Shown here: in pieces, positions 1 through 7,063 of the stretch
Numbering within the stretch: the first letter of the stretch is position 1
Layout: the number at the start of each line of letters is the position of its first letter
Source: HGM11416 sp034104345
Lineage (GTDB): Bacteria > Bacillota > Clostridia > Christensenellales > Borkfalkiaceae
NCBI GenBank assembly: GCA_034104345.1
Contig: JAXEDY010000020.1
Location: 1-24,234, forward strand
Direction of reading: 5' to 3'
Length of the DNA stretch: 24,234 bases
Position numbers and translations under genes: made by a program
The notes under the pieces: generated by a model
Told to the model about the DNA's origin: nothing
What the model saw: only the letters and a program-made list of their open reading frames with translations
The model's database searches: none

Positions 1-39
1 GTACCAAGGCATCCTCCATACGCTCTTTGTAGCTTATTC
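1..39 (-). rRNA. rrl: 23S ribosomal RNA, 5' end (partial)
   Basis: The reverse complement of the first 39 bases aligns without gaps to the 5' end of bacterial 23S rRNA, including the hallmark GGATGCCTTGG and the upstream TAAG...AAAG...GCG positions. The mature 5' end is placed near base 39 by comparison with the Bacillus sequence remembered as GGTTAAG.... The gene continues off the left edge. No 16S rRNA or tRNA lies upstream in the transcription direction; the next gene that way is a phosphoglucomutase. The gene has its own promoter at 354-382, so this copy is not part of a 16S-23S-5S operon. The identification is firm; the exact 5' end is approximate. Confidence 0.9.
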
Positions 40-347
40 TTCTCTTTAAGCATTTTCGCTTAATCCGTCGAATTATTTCTTTTACCTTTTTAGTTTTCGA
101 AAATTCTTTTGACTATAGTTTTGTGTTTCCACATTAACCATATTCTTTTTAGGATTATTTTTTTCTTTTGCCTTCTGTACTTTATTTGTTACACTCGATT
201 ATCTTCTTCGCGCTTGCCTCGCTTTCGCTCCGCTTCACGCTTTTAAGCTAATCTTATGTCGCACGTAAATATCTCTATTTACGCGCTCTCTATGCAGTTG
301 TCAATCTTCAAATCGCAACCGGCGGTTGCGTCTGTCTTTGTGACAGC
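40..347 (-). other. Structured 23S rRNA leader (pre-23S 5' region)
   Basis: This is the transcribed stretch between the 23S promoter and the mature 23S 5' end. Three strong hairpins follow each other from the predicted transcription start: CTGTC/GACAG (332-346), CGCAACC-ggc-GGTTGCG (314-330) and CGTAAATA-tctc-TATTTACG (264-283). Between the last two, on the minus strand, is GATTGACAACTGCATAG (about 293-309), which resembles the TTGAAAACT-type segment often found before 23S genes in Firmicutes. One strand of the RNase III processing stalk should lie here, but its partner 3' of 23S is outside the window. No open reading frame or tRNA is visible. Confidence 0.6.
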
Positions 348-353
348 CTACCT

Positions 354-382
354 ATAATAACATTTCCTCTTTTGTAAGTCAA
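354..382 (-). promoter_or_regulatory. Sigma-70-type promoter of the 23S rRNA gene
   Basis: Read on the minus strand: -35 TTGACT (377-382), a 17-bp spacer, and -10 TATTAT (354-359). The predicted start is near 347, directly before the first leader hairpin. It lies downstream of the pgm terminator, so 23S transcription is independent of pgm. Confidence 0.8.
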
Positions 383-475
383 GCGTTTTTCTAAAATATT
401 TTAAATTTTTTTAAATTTTTTTTATCATTTTGTTTTTTCGGCGAGTTTCGACAGATTTTACGTTTTTATTTTTAT

Positions 476-518
476 AAAAAACTGCGCTTTTAAGCGGTAA
501 AACCCCTTTTAAGCGCAG
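476..518 (-). terminator. Rho-independent terminator after pgm
   Basis: CTGCGCTT (482-489) pairs with AAGCGCAG (511-518). On the minus strand the stem is followed by six T residues (bases 476-481). It sits about 115 bp past the pgm stop and before the 23S promoter. A T-rich stretch on the other side could let it act in both directions. Confidence 0.75.
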
Positions 519-631
519 ATTTTATTATTTGATTTTTTATTTTTCGATTTTTGCAGCCAACCGCTCCGTCTCCGATCTTCAACGGTCGCTTTATATCAAT
601 ATTATATAATATATAAGGCGATAAAAGCCGA

Positions 632-2356
632 TTATTTTGCAAGAAGTTTTTCGAAGTCAGAAGATAATGCTTCGTATATTTTTTTGCAACCTTCTTCGTT
701 TTTGCCGCTTATCGAATAATAAATTTTAAGTTTGGGTTCGGTGCCGCTGGGGCGCAAACAAACGAATCCGCCGCTTTCAAGCTCGTAATATAAGCAGTTA
801 ATGCCCGAATATTCAAGTTTTTCCTGCGTTCCGTCGGCAAAAGTTTTAACGCCCGAAAGATAGTCGCGTGTGGCGGTAACGTTATAAATATTTATTTTTT
901 CGACTTTGCTTTGGCGCATTTTGTCAACGACGGCGTTCATTTCATCCATCGCGGCAAGCCCTTTATAGGCGACGCTTACGGTTTTGTCGTAAACGTAGCC
1001 CAGGCGGCTATAAATGTCGCAAAGCATCGAATAAACCGATTTGCCCTTGAACGTCAGGTAGCACGCGAGTTCGGCAAAAAGCATACTTGCAACGACCGCA
1101 TCTTTATCGCGGGCGTGCGTTCCGCGCAGATACCCGCACGATTCTTCGAAACCGAACACGAAAGTTTTGCTTTTGTTTGCTTCGTATTCTTTGATTTTTT
1201 CGCCTATAAACTTAAACCCGACGGGCGTTTCGACGAGTTCTACGCCGTAACTGTCGCAAATAGACTTTGCAAGGTTGGTCGAAACGAAACTTTTAACCGC
1301 GACCGCGTTTGCGGGGAGTTTGTTTTCGGCTTTAAGGCGCATTAAAACGTATTCGAGAAGAAGCGCGCCCACCTGATTGCCCGTAAGCCCGATAAAGTCG
1401 CCGTTATCGTTACGCACGGCAACGCCTAAACGGTCGCAGTCGGGATCGGTGCCGAACACGGCGTCGGCGTTGATTTTATCGGCAATGTCGATCGCCATTT
1501 TAAGCGAAGCCTTGTTTTCCGGGTTGGGAACTTCCACCGTGGGGAAATTCCCGTCGTATTCGGTTTGTTCTTTAACCACCGTAACGTCGATGCCCATTTT
1601 ATCGAGAACCTTGGTTACGGGGATATAACCGCTGCCGTTGAGCGGCGTGTAAACGATTTTTACGTTTTTGCCTTCTTTTTTAACGGCTTTTTTTGATAAG
1701 CCGAGTTTAATAACGGTTTTGTAATATCCGCGTTCGAAGCGCTTGCTTATATAAATAAGGTTGCGCATCTGCGACGAAGAATTTACGTCGACCGTTTCGA
1801 CCGAGAAATAATCGGTAATTTTTTTAATGTTTTCAACCACCGCGGCGGTTGCTTCGGGCGACATCTGCGCGCCGTCTTCGCCGTAAACCTTATAGCCGTT
1901 GTATTCTTTGGGATTGTGGCTTGCGGTAATCATAATTCCGGCAACCGTTTTAAGCTTGCGCACCGCGTAACTGAGCATAGGAACGGGGCGCGGCTCTGAA
2001 TACATATAAACCTGAATGCCTTCTTTAATTAAAACGCCCGCCGCCGCCAGCGCGAAAGTTTTCGAGTTGTTGCGGGTATCGTATGAAAGCGCAACCCCTT
2101 TAAGAGCGGCGCTTTTGCCAAGCGAATGAATGTAATCGGCAAGTCCTTTTGTGGCGCGGCGAACGGTATAAACGTTCATCATATTCGTGCCGTAGCCCAT
2201 TATTCCGCGCATTCCCGCCGTGCCGAACGCAAGTTCAGCACCGAAACGGTATTCTTTTTCCTGTTCGTTATCGGATATGTCGCTTAATTCTTTAAACGCT
2301 TCGGCGCATAAAGTCTTTTCAGAAATCCAATTATCGTAAGCTATTTTATAATCCAT
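632..2356 (-). CDS. pgcA: Phosphoglucomutase / phosphomannomutase (alpha-D-phosphohexomutase)
   Basis: This 574-residue cytosolic enzyme belongs to the alpha-D-phosphohexomutase family, which interconverts hexose 1- and 6-phosphates and feeds sugar nucleotide and cell-envelope synthesis. All four hallmark loops are present: FGTAG at 44-48; the phosphoserine loop TASHNP at 144-149 (Ser146); the metal loop DPDCDR at 304-309; the sugar loop GFEES at 402-406; and the phosphate loop RPSGTEPK at 535-542. The length matches Bacillus PgcA (about 580). The start is supported by AGGAG seven bases before ATG. It is a single-gene unit with a consensus promoter (2447-2475) and a terminator (476-518). Glucose versus mannose preference cannot be read from the sequence, so the symbol is tentative. 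Confidence 0.93.
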   Translation of the reverse strand: MDYKIAYDNWISEKTLCAEAFKELSDISDNEQEKEYRFGAELAFGTAGMRGIMGYGTNMMNVYTVRRATKGLADYIHSLGKSAALKGVALSYDTRNNSKTFALAAAGVLIKEGIQVYMYSEPRPVPMLSYAVRKLKTVAGIMITASHNPKEYNGYKVYGEDGAQMSPEATAAVVENIKKITDYFSVETVDVNSSSQMRNLIYISKRFERGYYKTVIKLGLSKKAVKKEGKNVKIVYTPLNGSGYIPVTKVLDKMGIDVTVVKEQTEYDGNFPTVEVPNPENKASLKMAIDIADKINADAVFGTDPDCDRLGVAVRNDNGDFIGLTGNQVGALLLEYVLMRLKAENKLPANAVAVKSFVSTNLAKSICDSYGVELVETPVGFKFIGEKIKEYEANKSKTFVFGFEESCGYLRGTHARDKDAVVASMLFAELACYLTFKGKSVYSMLCDIYSRLGYVYDKTVSVAYKGLAAMDEMNAVVDKMRQSKVEKINIYNVTATRDYLSGVKTFADGTQEKLEYSGINCLYYELESGGFVCLRPSGTEPKLKIYYSISGKNEEGCKKIYEALSSDFEKLLAK

Positions 2357-2446
2357 CTGTTATCTCCTATTAACCGCTGCAATAAAGTTTGCAAACACAA
2401 TAAAGTTCGCAAAAATCCTTGCGCCCTTTAAAGAGCGACTATAACA

Positions 2447-2475
2447 ATTATATATTTCGGCGGCGGCTTTGTCAA
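2447..2475 (-). promoter_or_regulatory. Consensus promoter of the phosphoglucomutase gene
   Basis: Minus strand: TTGACA (2470-2475), 17-bp spacer, TATAAT (2447-2452); both hexamers are perfect. The leader is about 85 nt. The rest of the intergenic region 2357-2663 shows no gene; a weak CGGGT/ACCCG hairpin near 2515-2534 lacks a T tract on the minus side. Confidence 0.85.
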
Positions 2476-2663
2476 ACCCCATAAAAAACATTTGAATAAT
2501 TATTGCTTAATGCGGGTAAAAATTCACCCCGTTTTCACATATCGGCGTTTTTTGCGGTTGCGTCGCGTTTTTATTTGAATATTTTTACATATTAGTTTCG
2601 TTAGTTTGGTAGTTTTGTCGGTTTTGTTTGCTGCAGGTTGCAATCGGTCGGCTGAAACTCACG

Positions 2664-3524
2664 TTAAAGCGCGCCGCCGTCGTTATCGCACAAGTTAAAA
2701 ACTAAAAATTCGGCGGCGTTTTTATAAAAGATTCTTCGTATATCGTCGTCCGTTAAACCGAGTTTTTTAAGCGCAGCTTTCGTGCGAGAAAAAGCGCCGT
2801 AATCGCCGTCGGATATTGCGGGAGCGTCGCTGCCGAAAAAGTCGCTGCCAAAGCACAGTCCGCGCACGCCGAATTTTTGCAAAAACCCGTCTATATGTTC
2901 GTTAAACGCACCTTCGCCGTTTAAATTTTTAACGTGTAAAAAATGATTTACGCCTATCAAGCCAAAAACTCCGCCCTTTTCAAGCAAAGTTTTAATCTGC
3001 TCGTCCTTTAAATTGCGGCGGTGATTGCACAGCGAAAAAAGCGCCGAATGCGAACAAAGCGGCTTAAACGAAAGTTCCGCCCCTTCGTAAAACCCTTGTT
3101 CGTTGATATGCGACAAGTCGAGCGGGATTTTTTGCTCGTTTAAGAACTTTATGAAAGTTTTTCCGAGCGGCGTTATTCCGCCCTTTTCGCCGCACGCACA
3201 GCCGCAAGCAAAAGCGTTTTTGTTATTCCAGCAAAGCGAAACGAACAGCGGTTTTATTTTAATTATTAAATCGAAAAGTCGGTCTATAAGCCCGTTATCG
3301 ACACTTTTGCCCACATAGCACGCATTTTCGAGCGTGCAATTTACCCCGCTTTCTCGTTTTATAAACGCCGCCCTTTCGGCTAAAAAATCAAGATCTTTTT
3401 CGCCGTCGTTATAAACGGCATATAAAACCAGCGCGCCCGCATTTTTCGCCGAATTAACGCAATTTATAATTTCGGCGTTACTTTTTCCGCAAGTAAACAA
3501 ATCGTTATGTAAATCGATAAGCAT
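2664..3524 (-). CDS. Membrane dipeptidase-like zinc hydrolase (peptidase family M19)
   Basis: The protein has 286 residues, shorter than usual for renal-dipeptidase-like M19 enzymes (about 310-370). These are binuclear-zinc TIM-barrel hydrolases that cleave dipeptides, often with D-residues. The expected ligands are visible: His6-x-Asp8 (DLHND), bridging Glu66 (LENA), His139 (DLSH) and His159 (CSHS), followed by the family pattern RRNLKDEQ (169-176) and GSDFFGSD (226-233) carrying Asp228. There is no signal peptide, so it is probably cytosolic. The ribosome binding site is weak (AAGG, 13 bases from ATG). Residues 74-85 (VDNGLI region) are encoded by a copy of the dispersed 32-nt repeat. It may have been part of a peptide-salvage function; substrate unknown. 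Confidence 0.85.
   Translation of the reverse strand: MLIDLHNDLFTCGKSNAEIINCVNSAKNAGALVLYAVYNDGEKDLDFLAERAAFIKRESGVNCTLENACYVGKSVDNGLIDRLFDLIIKIKPLFVSLCWNNKNAFACGCACGEKGGITPLGKTFIKFLNEQKIPLDLSHINEQGFYEGAELSFKPLCSHSALFSLCNHRRNLKDEQIKTLLEKGGVFGLIGVNHFLHVKNLNGEGAFNEHIDGFLQKFGVRGLCFGSDFFGSDAPAISDGDYGAFSRTKAALKKLGLTDDDIRRIFYKNAAEFLVFNLCDNDGGAL
3274..3305 (-). repeat. Dispersed 32-nt repeat, copy 1 (inside the M19 gene)
   Basis: Minus-strand sense begins AGTGTCGATAACGGGCTTAT and ends ACTTTT. It matches copy 2 (13633-13664) at 29 of 32 positions. It is read in the frame giving S-V-D-N-G-L-I, so it adds residues without breaking the gene. Confidence 0.6.
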
Positions 3525-3651
3525 AAATTATTTTTTACCTTATTTTGTTTTTAATCGTCGGCATTTTTATTTAACGACGCGGCTTTTTGTAAGAGCAAGC
3601 GCACGTTTAAACCGCGCGACGATCAGCGGGAATTATAAACCCCCCTACAGC

Positions 3652-3680
3652 ATTATACGCCGCAAGGGGTTTGTTTATGA
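3652..3680 (-). promoter_or_regulatory. Possible promoter upstream of the M19 gene
   Basis: A perfect TATAAT (3652-3657, minus strand) lies about 128 bp before the M19 start. The -35 at 17-bp spacing (TCATAA) is poor, so this is only a candidate. Just downstream, near 3633-3652, is a degenerate TGTAGGGG...CCCG segment resembling the REP-like units at 8504-8689. Confidence 0.3.
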
Positions 3681-3869
3681 GTTTATTATTTTTATTTTAT
3701 TTTTGATTATCAGCCGATCGGGAATAAGAAAAAAAATATTTTCAGAAATCGTAAAGCCTAATAAATAATCGGTTGCAACACCGTATAATCGTGCGATTTT
3801 TACTGCGGTTTGCAACGAAGGCTCTCCCGTATCCGCTTCGTATCCGGCATATAGGTCGATTATCGGCAC
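3675..3869 (-). pseudogene. XRE-family helix-turn-helix regulator, C-terminal remnant
   Basis: The 64-codon frame (GTG start) contains GYEADTGEPSLQTAVKIARL followed by YGVATDYLLGF, which is the second half of a Cro/CI-type helix-turn-helix (compare the usual RYE.G.REPSLETL.K.A..FGVS.DYLLG). The first helices, including the recognition helix, are missing. Upstream in frame there are only nine more codons before a stop inside the cadA stop region, and none resembles the lost helices. The junction falls exactly at a copy of the dispersed repeat (3844-3870), which supplies the first codons. The tail after DYLLGF is AT-rich and nondescript. It is most likely a dead remnant; a short expressed protein cannot be excluded. 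Confidence 0.6.
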
Positions 3870-3870
3870 A
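3844..3870 (-). repeat. Dispersed 32-nt repeat, diverged copy at the start of the XRE remnant
   Basis: It shares the exact 19-mer TGCCGATAATCGACCTATA (3850-3868, minus strand) with the copy at 8411-8442. The 3' end of the element (ACTTTT) is lost. Confidence 0.5.
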
Positions 3871-3892
3871 TGGACAGGTTTTTGTTTTAAAT

Positions 3893-5812
3893 TTATTTAT
3901 CGGCTTTTTTAAGTTTTAAGCAACGCATCGAGTTTAAAATTGCCAAAACCGAAACGCCTACGTCGGCAAACACGGCAAACCACATTATTGCGGGGATATC
4001 GAACATAGCCAAAACCAAAATGGCAAACTTAACAGCCAAGGCGAAAACTATGTTTTGTTTAACTATGCGCAAAGTTTTTTTAGAAATTTTGCGCGCGGTT
4101 ATTATCGAGTTAAGGTCGTCGTTCATTAAAACCATATCGGCGGCTTCGATAGCGCTGTCGCTGCCGACGCCGCCCATCGCAACGCCTACGTCGGCGCGCA
4201 TTATAACGGGTGCGTCGTTAATTCCGTCGCCCACGAAACAAACCTTTCCGTGTTTGTTTTCAGCCGTGTTTTCGGCAATGATTTTTTCGAGCGACGAAAC
4301 CTTTTCGTCGGGCAAAAGTCCCGCTATATATCCGTTAACGCCACATTCGTCGGCAATTATCTTTGCGTTGGCCTCGCTGTCGCCGGTAAGCATATACGTT
4401 TTTGCGCCCTGCTTTTTAAGTTCGGCAATAGCCGATTTCGAGCCTTCTTTAATAACGTCGGAAACCACGATATAACCTTTGAATTCGCCGTTTTCGGCAA
4501 CGTAAATCACACTACCCGCATCGTCGTATTTATCGTATTTCGCAATTCCGTTTTTATCTAAAAGTTTGGCGTTGCCGCACAAAATAATTTTTTCGGCAGA
4601 TTTTGCAACCACGCCGTGCCCCGCAACTTCGGTAATTTCGAACTCGGCGCCTTTTTCGCCCTGCGATAACAAAGCGCGTTTTTTCGCTTCGTTAACGACA
4701 GCCGCAGCCACCGGGTGCAACGAATCTTTTTCGGCAATAGCCGCGGTTTTTAAAAGGTAGTCGCTTTTTTCTTCGGGGTAAATTTTCGTTACGGCAAATT
4801 CGCCTTTTGTTATGGTGCCGGTTTTATCGAAAACGAAGGCGTTTACGTCGCGCAAAAGCTCGAGCGTTCCGCCGCCCTTAACCAGAATACCGTTTTTCGA
4901 AGCGCTGCCTATGCCGCCGAAAAATCCCATAGGCACGCTTATAACCAACGCGCACGGGCAACTTATAACCAGAATCGAAAGCGCTTTAAAAATCCAGCTT
5001 ACCAAAAATTCCTGCGACCAGTTCCACGTTACTATCGACGGTACGAACGCCATTAAAAGTGCTATTCCGCACACCGCGGGTGTGTAATAACGCGAAAATT
5101 TGGTTATAAAGTTTTCGGCTTTGGCTTTTTTCATCGACGCATTTTCGACCATATCGAGAATACGCGCTACTGTCGAATCGCTGTATTCGCGCTCGGTTTT
5201 AACGTAAATAACCCCGCCCGCGTTGATGCTGCCGCTTAAAACTTCGTCGCCCACTCCGACGTGACGAGGCAAACTTTCGCCCGTTAAAGCCGCCGTGTTA
5301 AGTTCGGTTTCGCCGCGGATAACCGTGCCGTCGATAGCAACTTTTTCGCCCGCGCGAACGATAATCGTTTCGCCCAAGGCAACTTCTTCGGGCATAACGG
5401 TTTGTTCTTCGCCGTTACGGATAACGACCGCTTCTTCGGGCGCCATCGACATAAGCTCGGTTACCCCCTGACGAGATTTGCCCACCGCATAACTTTGGAA
5501 CAGTTCGCCCGTTTGATAAAAAAGCATAACGGCAACCGCTTCGAGATATTCGCCGATGATAAACGCGCCTATCGTAGCGACGCACATCAAAAAGTTTTCG
5601 TCGAGCACTTTGCCGCGGGCAACGTTTTTAACGGCGCGAAACACGACGTCGTAGCCGATTACCGCATATACCGCAATATACATTAAAATCCGGCTGTAAA
5701 TCGGCATGTCATTTACGATAACTTTATCGACGATAACAGCCGCGGCAAGCATAACCGCGCTTACTATTATACGGATAAGCCTAATCTGCAAATCGTTTAA
5801 CTTTTTTTTCAT
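3893..5812 (-). CDS. cadA: CadA-like heavy-metal-exporting P1B-type ATPase (Zn/Cd/Pb)
   Basis: The 639-residue membrane pump should export divalent soft metals at the cost of ATP. Motifs in order: actuator TGES (177-180); membrane metal site CPC (285-287); phosphorylation motif DKTGT (329-333); HP motif (His366-Pro367); TGD (476-478); hinge GDGINDAP (528-535); and the last-helix segment ADVGVSVLAILNS (616-628), whose Asp and sequence fit the P1B-2 (Zn2+/Cd2+/Pb2+) class. No CxxC HMA domain precedes the first helix, where usual CadA proteins (about 700 or more residues) carry one; that domain is a separate gene just upstream. The Shine-Dalgarno is weak (AAAGTGA), suggesting coupling to the upstream gene. 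The symbol reflects family, not proven metal. Confidence 0.9.
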   Translation of the reverse strand: MKKKLNDLQIRLIRIIVSAVMLAAAVIVDKVIVNDMPIYSRILMYIAVYAVIGYDVVFRAVKNVARGKVLDENFLMCVATIGAFIIGEYLEAVAVMLFYQTGELFQSYAVGKSRQGVTELMSMAPEEAVVIRNGEEQTVMPEEVALGETIIVRAGEKVAIDGTVIRGETELNTAALTGESLPRHVGVGDEVLSGSINAGGVIYVKTEREYSDSTVARILDMVENASMKKAKAENFITKFSRYYTPAVCGIALLMAFVPSIVTWNWSQEFLVSWIFKALSILVISCPCALVISVPMGFFGGIGSASKNGILVKGGGTLELLRDVNAFVFDKTGTITKGEFAVTKIYPEEKSDYLLKTAAIAEKDSLHPVAAAVVNEAKKRALLSQGEKGAEFEITEVAGHGVVAKSAEKIILCGNAKLLDKNGIAKYDKYDDAGSVIYVAENGEFKGYIVVSDVIKEGSKSAIAELKKQGAKTYMLTGDSEANAKIIADECGVNGYIAGLLPDEKVSSLEKIIAENTAENKHGKVCFVGDGINDAPVIMRADVGVAMGGVGSDSAIEAADMVLMNDDLNSIITARKISKKTLRIVKQNIVFALAVKFAILVLAMFDIPAIMWFAVFADVGVSVLAILNSMRCLKLKKADK

Positions 5813-5900
5813 AATAGTTTCACTTTTGAGTTTTTAATCGGCGCCGCCGCACAAAAAGCAACGCCGCCGAAATTAACGATTATTAAAGTTCTAAAATCTA

Positions 5901-6122
5901 TTAAAGCCCTAAAACGACCATATCCGGTTCGAAATCGGCAATGTTTTTTTTCATATCGGCAAAAACCTGTTCTTTTTTGGTTTCGTCGTAGTCTAAAAGG
6001 ATTTTTTGGAACAAAAAGTCAACGCGAATATTGTTTATTCCGTCGATCGAAGAAAGTTTGCGTTCGAGTTTTGCGGCGCAATCGGCGCAGTCTAAATTTT
6101 TAAATCTGAAAGCCTTGTTCAT
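5901..6122 (-). CDS. Free-standing heavy-metal-associated (HMA) domain protein
   Basis: The 73-residue protein is a single ferredoxin-like HMA fold with the metal-binding loop LDCADCAAKLE (Cys13 and Cys16) and the usual G-I-N-N-I-R-V-D strand after the first helix. It very likely delivers metal to, or senses metal for, the pump encoded 88 bp downstream, which lacks this domain; in many CadA proteins the two are fused. The start has AGGG eight to nine bases upstream. It lies between the repressor and the ATPase in what should be one transcript. The acidic ending (DFEPDMVVLGL) carries no further cysteines. Confidence 0.88.
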   Translation of the reverse strand: MNKAFRFKNLDCADCAAKLERKLSSIDGINNIRVDFLFQKILLDYDETKKEQVFADMKKNIADFEPDMVVLGL

Positions 6123-6195
6123 AATACGTTTTCCCTAAAATTCAATTTGTTTTTCGATTTTTTAATGGTTTTGTTTAATAAATTTTATTTAATAA

Positions 6196-6213
6196 TTTTG
6201 CCCTTCGGCAAAA
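6196..6213 (-). other. Hairpin between the repressor and HMA genes
   Basis: TTTTGCC-cttc-GGCAAAA is a perfect 7-bp stem with a four-base loop (GAAG in the minus-strand mRNA), about 40 nt past the arsR stop. It could be an mRNA processing or stability element or a weak terminator; the T tract after it on the minus strand is interrupted. Confidence 0.4.
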
Positions 6214-6254
6214 ACTTATTCCGTTTGTTTTTATACGGTTTGGTTATCTTGGGT

Positions 6255-6617
6255 TTATTCTTCGACGTGTTCGAGCGCCATATTCATAATTTTAACGATA
6301 TGATCGTCTGAAAGCGAATAATAAACTTCTTTGCCGCTTTTGCGCGCCTTTACCAGTTTCGACTGACGCAGAACGCGAAGTTGATGCGAAATTGCCGATT
6401 TAGTCATTTTTAAAAGATTGCAAATATCGCAAACGCAAAGTTCTTCGCACATAAGCGCGGCAAGTATGCCCGTGCGCGTGCTGTCACCGAAAACTTTAAA
6501 CAGTTCCGACATATCGTAAAGCGCGTCGTCCGACGGCATCTCTTTTTTAACCCTTTCAATCGCTTTGTCGTGCGGCTTGTCGCAATCGCACATAGGTATT
6601 TCGGTTTGTTTTTTCAT
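6255..6617 (-). CDS. ArsR/SmtB-family metal-sensing repressor (CadC-like)
   Basis: This 120-residue winged-helix repressor should release its operator when metal binds, turning on the efflux genes. Ligands of two known sensor sites are present: Cys10 and Cys12 near the N-terminus with ELCVCDIC (Cys61, Cys63, Cys66) for the CadC alpha3N site, and Asp105-His106 with His117 and Glu120 for the SmtB/CzrA alpha5 site. The recognition helix is TKSAISHQLRVLRQ (72-85), followed by the wing GKEVYYSL (95-102). AAGGAG lies six bases before ATG. It is the first gene of the operon and lies downstream of a consensus promoter and palindromic operator. The presence of both sites suggests Cd/Pb and Zn sensing, an inference. 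Confidence 0.92.
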   Translation of the reverse strand: MKKQTEIPMCDCDKPHDKAIERVKKEMPSDDALYDMSELFKVFGDSTRTGILAALMCEELCVCDICNLLKMTKSAISHQLRVLRQSKLVKARKSGKEVYYSLSDDHIVKIMNMALEHVEE

Positions 6618-6749
6618 TTTTCGCTCCTTGCGGCAGATTTGTAAAGTGCTTTTTCGTTTCGGTTTATCCGACTTGTTCTTTTTACTCTGCTATTGCTTTG
6701 CAAATTCTTCTTATTTTTTGAATTCGGTCAGCTTGTTTTTTGTATAATG

Positions 6750-6767
6750 GTTGAATAATTGTTCAAC
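6750..6767 (-). promoter_or_regulatory. Palindromic operator for the ArsR/SmtB repressor
   Basis: The 18-bp inverted repeat GTTGAA-caatta-TTCAAC (minus-strand reading) begins eight bases past the -10 element and covers the predicted start of transcription. The TTGAA...TTCAA form fits operators of the ArsR/SmtB family. Binding here would block RNA polymerase on the efflux operon. Confidence 0.75.
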
Positions 6768-6774
6768 TGTTTAT

Positions 6775-6803
6775 AGTATATTCGATTGCAACAAGTTTGT
6801 CAA
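6775..6803 (-). promoter_or_regulatory. Promoter of the metal-efflux operon
   Basis: Minus strand: TTGACA (6798-6803), 17-bp spacer, TATACT (6775-6780). The mRNA leader is about 150 nt. No equally good plus-strand promoter for the divergent ferritin-like gene was found in 6804-7063; TTGACC (6987-6992) has only TATTCC at 17-bp spacing. Confidence 0.82.
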
Positions 6804-7063
6804 CGAAAAAACCAAACTTTTTAAAAATTTTTTTATTTTTGTTTTTACGGCGCCGTTTAAAAGAATTTTTTAAAGGTAATAATCAATATATCGCGTAGGT
6901 AAACGGCGGCAAAAAAATCAGCCGTATATCACGATTTAAGGCGACTTTTTCCGATTTGCGGCGACTTTTTGATAACTTGCCGCAGATTGACCTTGCCGCT
7001 ATCGGCCGCTATTCCGCGCGCAAACCTATATTATGTATAAAACAAGGAGCGAAAAAAACAAAA

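Noticed and set aside
6956..7063. N-terminal extension of the ferritin-like frame
   Set aside because: The 36 extra codons have no ribosome binding site and look like spacer; AAGGAG precedes the ATG at 7064.
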